Part shown: positions 14,692-19,329 of the stretch, in pieces | Layout: the number at the start of each line of letters is the position of its first letter | How positions within the stretch are numbered: the first letter of the stretch is position 1 | Translations under genes and position numbers: made by a program | Assembly (NCBI GenBank): GCA_002493625.1 | Contig: DKZK01000004.1 | Location: 1 to 19,329 of the forward strand | DNA length: 19,329 bases | Source: Lachnospiraceae bacterium UBA7076 | GTDB lineage: Bacteria; Bacillota; Clostridia; Lachnospirales; Lachnospiraceae | Direction: 5' to 3' | The notes under the pieces: generated by a model | What the model was told of the DNA's origin: nothing | The model's database searches: none | What the model saw: the letters and a program-made list of their open reading frames with translations, nothing else

Positions 14692-15156
14692 ATGAAAAAG
14701 AAAATATTTTTAAGAGGCGCTTTCGGCTTCCCTATCGGAATTACAATCGGATATATCATTACAATCATAACTTCTGCCATATGGGCAGACGGATATTACT
14801 CGCCCTGTGTTCCTGAACTGATTTCCACTACAGGAAGCGAAATCAACGCTGTTATTTTACAGGCATTGCTTTCCGGACTGTTGGGAATGGGCTTTGCCGC
14901 AAGCTCTGTCATATGGGAAATGGAAAACTGGAGCATTGTGAAGCAGACCGGAATTTATTTCGGTATCGTTTCCGTAATTATGATGCCTGTTGCTTATTTT
15001 TTATATTGGATGGAGCATAGTGTTATGGGATTTTTAAGCTATTTTGGCATTTTTGCTTTCATTTTTATTATTATATGGCTAATCCGGTTCTTTACCGGCA
15101 GACGCATAGTGAAACGCCTGAATGAAAATTTGAATAGGGCAAACCATAAAAAGTAA
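14692..15156 (+). CDS. DUF3021 family membrane protein
   Basis: This 154-aa protein has four hydrophobic segments at about 8-32, 54-75, 86-106 and 113-134, with a basic tail (RRIVKRLNENLNRANHKK), typical of DUF3021. The ATG at 14692 follows the LytTR stop by 11 nt, with GAGGT as ribosome binding site. In LytTR-DUF3021 pairs the membrane protein is thought to sense a signal and hold the regulator inactive. Nothing in the sequence identifies the signal. No clear terminator follows; a further promoter-like site lies before the next gene. Confidence 0.88.
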   Translation: MKKKIFLRGAFGFPIGITIGYIITIITSAIWADGYYSPCVPELISTTGSEINAVILQALLSGLLGMGFAASSVIWEMENWSIVKQTGIYFGIVSVIMMPVAYFLYWMEHSVMGFLSYFGIFAFIFIIIWLIRFFTGRRIVKRLNENLNRANHKK

Positions 15157-15238
15157 ATAAACGAAACAGCAATAAAACAGCAAAATTAATCCGAACACAA
15201 CAAAAAAGGGCAAAATATGTCGTTTCACTGCTATCTGC

Positions 15239-15266
15239 TTGCAATTTAAAATATAATTATTACAAT
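15239..15266 (+). promoter_or_regulatory. promoter upstream of the secreted-protein gene
   Basis: TTGCAA (15239-15244) and TACAAT (15261-15266) are 16 bp apart, about 30 nt before the secreted-protein start. It would allow the export cassette to be expressed separately from the LytTR pair. The preceding GTCGTTTCAC (about 15219-15228) loosely resembles a LytTR half-site, but this is weak. Confidence 0.55.
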
Positions 15267-15296
15267 TAAAACAAATCATTTTAAGGGGGAATTGTT

Positions 15297-15707
15297 ATGA
15301 AAAAATTCAAGGCAGTCATGGCAGGGTTAGTTTTATGCATATTGTTGTGCGGCATAAGTGCACAGGCGGGGGAACAGAAATATAAAACATATGATTATGG
15401 AGATACGAGCGGTGTGCTTAACGAGGACTATTTTAAGCTGGATTGTTATATATACTGTGATTCCGGCAGGGGTACCGGAAAAACCAAAGGCGCTGTCATG
15501 GGCTACAAATGCAGATCAACCGTTACGGTTTATGATAAAAACAATAATGCATTAGGTAATAATGAAAATATAGGTTTAGTAGCAGTTGCAAGCGTATCAA
15601 AATCGGGGATAAACAACGCTTTAAGCTGCCATTCTCTTGTAAGAACTCTTGACGGAACCCATGCCCTTCCACTACATATGCAGCTTCAATTAAAAGAATA
15701 TGATTAA
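15297..15707 (+). CDS. secreted 136-aa protein, unrecognised family
   Basis: A clear Sec signal peptide is present: MKKFK, a hydrophobic core (AVMAGLVLCILLCGIS), and a likely cleavage site after AQA at residue 24. The mature protein of about 112 residues has four cysteines (C50, C54, C72, C111), enough for two disulfides, and is rich in Gly, Ser, Asn and Tyr with likely beta structure. I do not recognise the family. The layout, a small secreted protein followed by membrane proteins and an ABC ATPase, resembles lactococcin 972-type loci, but no sequence match to that family is claimed. The ATG at 15297 has AAGGGGG 8 nt upstream. The candidate role is a secreted antimicrobial or signalling protein handled or resisted by the downstream transporter; this is inference from context. 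Confidence 0.75.
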   Translation: MKKFKAVMAGLVLCILLCGISAQAGEQKYKTYDYGDTSGVLNEDYFKLDCYIYCDSGRGTGKTKGAVMGYKCRSTVTVYDKNNNALGNNENIGLVAVASVSKSGINNALSCHSLVRTLDGTHALPLHMQLQLKEYD

Positions 15708-15739
15708 GATTTACTGCGAAAGGAGCATATATATATACA

Positions 15740-16264
15740 ATGAAAAAAAAGATATTAGTTGTAGTAATTATATTTTTTGTACTTCTGGCAGGCGTCCTGA
15801 TTCCAGGGGTTGTACTGTATAATTCCGATTGGGCAGATGAACGTTCAGAACATTACGGCACTGCGTCAGTAGGCTTTAAGTATTACCCTCAATATGAATA
15901 TAATTATTGGATGGGCAGAGAGATAGCTATTAATGAGGAAGAACCATACCATGAATGTATAATTGAATGTGACATTGACCAGGGGGCAATCATACTGTTT
16001 GTTTATAATATGAATGGCTTTGAATTTGAAGAAAAAGATAAATTCACACTTGTAAGAGAGGAACGAATTTATGAGTCGGGTACATATACATATGACCTGT
16101 CATATCTTGATTATGGAAGCTATTATGCATGCATTTATCCGGAGGACGCCGAGCTGCCGGATGAAGATGAATATGTGTCCGCTTCGGGAAATTTCATTAC
16201 AAAGCATTATTACACAAATTGGCAGTTTTTGCGGGGACGCATTAAAGCTTTTTTCAGATTATAG
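15740..16264 (+). CDS. membrane-anchored extracytoplasmic protein, unrecognised
   Basis: This 174-aa protein starts with MKKK and one strong hydrophobic segment (about 4-27), probably an uncleaved anchor. The rest is acidic and Tyr-rich and should lie outside the membrane. The stretch ESGTYTYDLSYLDYGSYYAC (about 111-130) has the alternating pattern of a beta-sandwich domain, of the GOLD or pre-peptidase C-terminal type, but no family is firmly recognised. Two cysteines in HECIIEC may pair. AAAGGAG lies about 14 nt before the ATG, unusually far, so translation may be inefficient. The gene lies 32 nt after the secreted-protein gene and 9 nt before the first permease gene. It is probably an accessory or immunity component of the same system. 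Confidence 0.72.
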   Translation: MKKKILVVVIIFFVLLAGVLIPGVVLYNSDWADERSEHYGTASVGFKYYPQYEYNYWMGREIAINEEEPYHECIIECDIDQGAIILFVYNMNGFEFEEKDKFTLVREERIYESGTYTYDLSYLDYGSYYACIYPEDAELPDEDEYVSASGNFITKHYYTNWQFLRGRIKAFFRL

Positions 16265-16273
16265 GGAAAAAAT

Positions 16274-17368
16274 ATGAATACAGTTAAAAAAGTTGATAGT
16301 AAAAAGATTCTGGTTACAATTATTTTTACGGTTTCCATTTTTGTTTTCCAATATCACAGCGACGCCGAAACAATGGATATGAAGGAAGCTATGGACGCAT
16401 ATACATTACGATATGCTTATGAATTAACCTTTGCCACTGCCGAAGCCGGTTTTACCATGGATTTATTCTACGATATGCCTATGAAGGAATGCACGATATC
16501 CATAATAGATTTATCATTATATATGGATGATTTCGGCGGCTCTTATATGGCTGATATAATAATATCGGGGGAGGATTATTTGTTTCCCTTATATACGGGA
16601 AGCTATCCGACGGATGAAAGGCTTGCCTCGGGTAAGCCCTGTGCCGTATTAGGAAAAAAATTATATCCGTATACCTATAAAAGGGACGGTATAAGATATA
16701 TTAAAATATGCGGTGATGAATATGAGGTGACGGGCTTTGTGTCGGCAGAAAATTCAAGCATATATAATCACAGGGTTGTACTCTTTTCAAAATGCCTTGG
16801 CGAGGGCGCGCGCAGGGACATTTATTACTTCAGAGGCAGCAGAGGACTTATAATTAAGGCATGCAGTAATTTTATAACAGAGGATGAGATGATGGAGTAT
16901 TTTAAAAGCTATGTTGATGTACCGGATTATGGCATATCAAAGCTTTATGAATATAACAGATTTTTGGAAACCTCCAGTGTGGATGAACAATATCGTACAT
17001 ATGCGTCTATAATATATGTTTTTTCCATATTGATGGTTGTGCTGATTGTTAATTTGTGGATGTTGGAGCATAAACGGGAATATGCAGTAAAAAAAGCATT
17101 TGGATATTCAAATATGAGGCTTCTGGCTGAATTTGCAAAAGAGCTTACTGCAATGCTTGGCGTTGCAATTGTTCTGGCAGAGAGCTGTGTATTGATAATG
17201 GCAGTAATAGAAAAGGAATTGATTTTGTTCAATGAAGAACGATTAATGGAAATATTAATTTGCCTTTCAGATTATGTTATAAAAACGCTGCCAATATTAT
17301 TGATAGTGCCGCTTGTAATTTTAGTAAAAGAAAATCCGATTAAAATGCTTGTAGATAAGGATGTATAA
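16274..17368 (+). CDS. FtsX/MacB-like ABC transporter permease
   Basis: This 364-aa protein has one N-terminal membrane segment (about 11-28), a large extracytoplasmic region (about 30-235), and three C-terminal segments (about 240-260, 285-308 and 335-355). This 1+3 layout is that of MacB/FtsX-type permeases. The stretch LEHKREYAVKKAFGYSNMRL after the second segment matches the cytoplasmic loop of FtsX domains that contacts the ATPase. The extracytoplasmic part is divergent. The start at 16274 has AGGGAAAA upstream and follows the anchored-protein gene by 9 nt; the next permease gene starts directly after its stop. Such permeases work by mechanotransmission rather than classical import. The substrate is unknown. 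Confidence 0.82.
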   Translation: MNTVKKVDSKKILVTIIFTVSIFVFQYHSDAETMDMKEAMDAYTLRYAYELTFATAEAGFTMDLFYDMPMKECTISIIDLSLYMDDFGGSYMADIIISGEDYLFPLYTGSYPTDERLASGKPCAVLGKKLYPYTYKRDGIRYIKICGDEYEVTGFVSAENSSIYNHRVVLFSKCLGEGARRDIYYFRGSRGLIIKACSNFITEDEMMEYFKSYVDVPDYGISKLYEYNRFLETSSVDEQYRTYASIIYVFSILMVVLIVNLWMLEHKREYAVKKAFGYSNMRLLAEFAKELTAMLGVAIVLAESCVLIMAVIEKELILFNEERLMEILICLSDYVIKTLPILLIVPLVILVKENPIKMLVDKDV

Positions 17369-18541
17369 ATGCGATATAGATTTTGGTTTGCAATATGTAA
17401 TTTATTTAACAGGAAGCTTATGACCTGCATAACAATAGCAATGCTTACAATAAGCTTTATTGTTGCGGCAAATGCAGGTGTTATCTATTTTATTTTTCAT
17501 TATGCCAGGTTTAAGGCTAAGGACGTCATTACATGTGAATATGATAATGTCTATAACCTGAACCTGTCAAAATACAATATGGGGTTTTGCAGTAATGAGG
17601 ATACGGACAGACTTATAGACTTTTATTATGATATAGGAAATGTTGACGGTATTAAGTATTTTGGAGCATTTAATGAGCAGCAATTTGAAGATGATGACAT
17701 AAAAGTATTATTTATAAGCAATGATTTGCTTCAGCTGTGTGGTATTGATGAAACATTTTCAAAAAAGGGCAGAATAAATGCCATTGCCGGAGCGGATTGC
17801 AGGCAGGACTGTGAAGCCGAGTGTATCAAAAATCTGGATTTGCCGATTACGGTAAACGGAATAATAAAGGATGCTTATTTTATAGGAGACGCTTATTTCA
17901 GCGGCACCGACAACACCACTCTGCTTGATTTAAATGAATACATTTTAGTTTCACTGGATGATAGTATTGATTATTTTAATTTATATTTTTTGAGTGCATT
18001 AAACAATATATATTTTGTTATTGAGGAAGACGCTGATATAAATCAAATTAAAAATGATGTATTTGCACTTGCAAAGGAGCATGAGCTCGATTTATACGGA
18101 ATTACATCCATGGAGGAAATGTTTGAAAAGCTGTCCAAATCTGCATTTGAAGATGCCGGAGGCAGATACCTTATGCCGTTAATCATGCTTTTATGCTCAG
18201 GTATTGCAATCACGGTTTCCATAATATATTCGATGCAGTCAAGCAGGAAGGATATGGGAATAATGCTGTCAAACGGAATGACAAGAATGGATCTGGCATG
18301 GATTTTTATATTTGAAACGATAATAAAAGGCATATTGGCATTTATTTTTTCAATAATTTACATATTAATAAAATTAAATACTCTTGATAAAGCTTCTGAA
18401 TATAATCAAAAGGAATTGTATCATACCCTGCTGCCCGTTTATATATTGTTTTTTCTGTGTATTACGGCATTCGTAAGCGCAATACCGTTTCTGTATATGA
18501 GAAAACAGCTTCCAAAGGATATGATAGGAGAGAAAATATGA
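17369..18541 (+). CDS. second FtsX/MacB-like ABC transporter permease
   Basis: This 390-aa protein has the same 1+3 membrane layout: segments at about 17-42, 272-295, 310-335 and 352-376, with an extracytoplasmic region of about 225 residues. The loop SRKDMGIMLSNGMTRMDLAW is the FtsX-type coupling element after the second segment. It shares little visible sequence with the 364-aa permease, so the two probably form a heterodimer. Its ATG (17369) follows the stop of the previous gene with no gap, and its TGA stop overlaps the ATPase start (ATGA at 18538-18541), so the three products are translationally coupled. The extracytoplasmic part holds several cysteines in CRQDCEAEC. The substrate is unknown. 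Confidence 0.83.
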   Translation: MRYRFWFAICNLFNRKLMTCITIAMLTISFIVAANAGVIYFIFHYARFKAKDVITCEYDNVYNLNLSKYNMGFCSNEDTDRLIDFYYDIGNVDGIKYFGAFNEQQFEDDDIKVLFISNDLLQLCGIDETFSKKGRINAIAGADCRQDCEAECIKNLDLPITVNGIIKDAYFIGDAYFSGTDNTTLLDLNEYILVSLDDSIDYFNLYFLSALNNIYFVIEEDADINQIKNDVFALAKEHELDLYGITSMEEMFEKLSKSAFEDAGGRYLMPLIMLLCSGIAITVSIIYSMQSSRKDMGIMLSNGMTRMDLAWIFIFETIIKGILAFIFSIIYILIKLNTLDKASEYNQKELYHTLLPVYILFFLCITAFVSAIPFLYMRKQLPKDMIGEKI

Positions 18542-19206
18542 TAGTATTGGAAAACGCAGGTAAAATTTATAAAGGCGATACATATGAAACGCATGCGCTT
18601 AATAATGTAAGTCTTAAAATTAACGACGGCGAATTTATTGCTGTAAAGGGGCGTTCCGGTTCAGGAAAAAGCACACTGCTAAATATTCTGGGCTGTATGG
18701 ATAAGCTTACTTTGGGCAGATATATTTTGGATGATATAAATGTTTCTAATCTGAATCCATATAAATTTGATAAGCTCCGCAAACAAAAAATCAGTTTTAT
18801 TTTTCAGAGATATGAGCTTTTGAACCGATATACGGTTTACGAAAATATTGAGCTGCCCCTGATGGTTCAACGGCTTAGCGCAAAGGAAAAAAAATCAAGG
18901 ATATCTGATATAATGGAACGCCTGGAAATTACCAATTTGAAAAATAAGTATCCAAGACAAATATCCGGAGGGGAGCAGCAGCGGGTATCTATAGCCCGGG
19001 CTTATGTTTCCGGAAAAAAATATCTTCTGGCAGATGAGCCTACAGGCGCTTTGGATGAAAAAAACACCGAACGGATTATGGAAATCCTCAGAGAATTACA
19101 TAGCGATGGAAGAACCATAATATTGGTTACACATGACAATGCTGTTGCGGAGTATGCAGAAAGAATACTTACAATATCCGACGGAGAAATAAAACCTGAA
19201 TTGTAA
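18538..19206 (+). CDS. ABC transporter ATP-binding protein, MacB/LolD type
   Basis: This 222-aa protein is a complete ABC ATPase. It has Walker A GRSGSGKST (about 38-46), Q-loop FIFQRYELLNRY (about 87-98), signature ISGGEQQRVSIARA (about 139-152), Walker B LLADEPTGALD and the H-loop VTHD. The ADEPTGALD form and the short length are typical of the MacB/LolD/FtsE group that partners FtsX-type permeases. The open frame extends back to 18457, but the start at 18538 (MIVLENAGKIYKG) is chosen because GGAGAG lies before it and it overlaps the permease stop as ATGA. It powers the two-permease complex just upstream. A weak terminator-like hairpin follows at 19211-19246, so it is likely the last gene of the operon. 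Confidence 0.93.
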   Translation: MIVLENAGKIYKGDTYETHALNNVSLKINDGEFIAVKGRSGSGKSTLLNILGCMDKLTLGRYILDDINVSNLNPYKFDKLRKQKISFIFQRYELLNRYTVYENIELPLMVQRLSAKEKKSRISDIMERLEITNLKNKYPRQISGGEQQRVSIARAYVSGKKYLLADEPTGALDEKNTERIMEILRELHSDGRTIILVTHDNAVAEYAERILTISDGEIKPEL

Positions 19207-19210
19207 GAAA

Positions 19211-19258
19211 GCGATGCTGCGGAAATTAAAAAGATGGGAGCGTCGCAATAAGGATTTG
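19211..19258 (+). terminator. weak terminator-like hairpin after the ABC operon
   Basis: GCGATGCT (19211-19218) pairs with AGCGTCGC (19239-19246) over 8 bp with one G-T wobble, around a 20-nt loop, followed by a partly T-rich stretch (ATTTGTTTTCTT). The long loop and interrupted T-run make it a weak candidate. The last 50 bases hold the perfect inverted repeat AACAAAGAA (19283-19291 with 19321-19329), cut by the window edge. Confidence 0.4.
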
Positions 19259-19329
19259 TTTTCTTAATAACTATACATTTTTAACAAAGAAAAGCGGAAG
19301 TTAAGTAACACGTTGGAGCGTTCTTTGTT

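Noticed and set aside
15157..15238. Terminator between DUF3021 and the secreted-protein gene
   Set aside because: ACGAAAC and CGTTTC look related but do not form a proper stem in register, and no T-run follows.

Overview
The window looks like a chromosomal segment of a low-to-moderate GC Clostridia, most likely Lachnospiraceae. The evidence is AGGAGG-type ribosome binding sites, some TTG/GTG starts, Firmicutes-type housekeeping genes (rlmL, rlmD, rdgB, pgi), and a LytTR-DUF3021 regulatory pair. Genus cannot be fixed from the sequence alone. No rRNA, tRNA, CRISPR array or intact insertion sequence was seen.

Positions 1-5300 are a decayed accessory region. It holds a RhuM-family pseudogene with two nonsense codons and an internal deletion, a frameshifted fragment of a cysteine-rich DUF3795-like protein, and an apparently intact minus-strand module (XRE regulator, pRiA4b ORF-3-like protein, full-length RhuM protein) with its own promoter. 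Next come the C-terminal part of a large serine recombinase that has lost its catalytic domain, a truncated gene tail that may come from a type I restriction HsdR subunit, and a GIY-YIG/DUF4357 protein. Together these read as the remains of a mobile or defence island.

Positions 5550-13920 are mostly minus-strand core genes: pgi, a small Asn/Gln-rich protein, a rhodanese, rlmL, a papain-like secreted protease, rdgB with a YfcE-type phosphoesterase, and rlmD. The gaps carry unusual non-coding structure. Three elements (around 208-266, 7096-7182 and 8299-8472) share ends of the type GGyAATTGCGAAACT, and one near-palindrome of about 160 bp lies at 11570-11732.

Positions 14100-19206 are a plus-strand cassette: LytTR regulator, DUF3021 membrane protein, secreted 136-aa protein with four cysteines in the mature part, membrane-anchored 174-aa protein, two dissimilar FtsX/MacB-like permeases, and a LolD/MacB-type ATPase. 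The last three genes abut or overlap. A LytTR regulator paired with a membrane partner, followed by a secreted protein and an ABC exporter, resembles bacteriocin or peptide-export and immunity loci. The secreted and anchored proteins match no family I recognise, so this cassette is the best candidate for an undescribed system.
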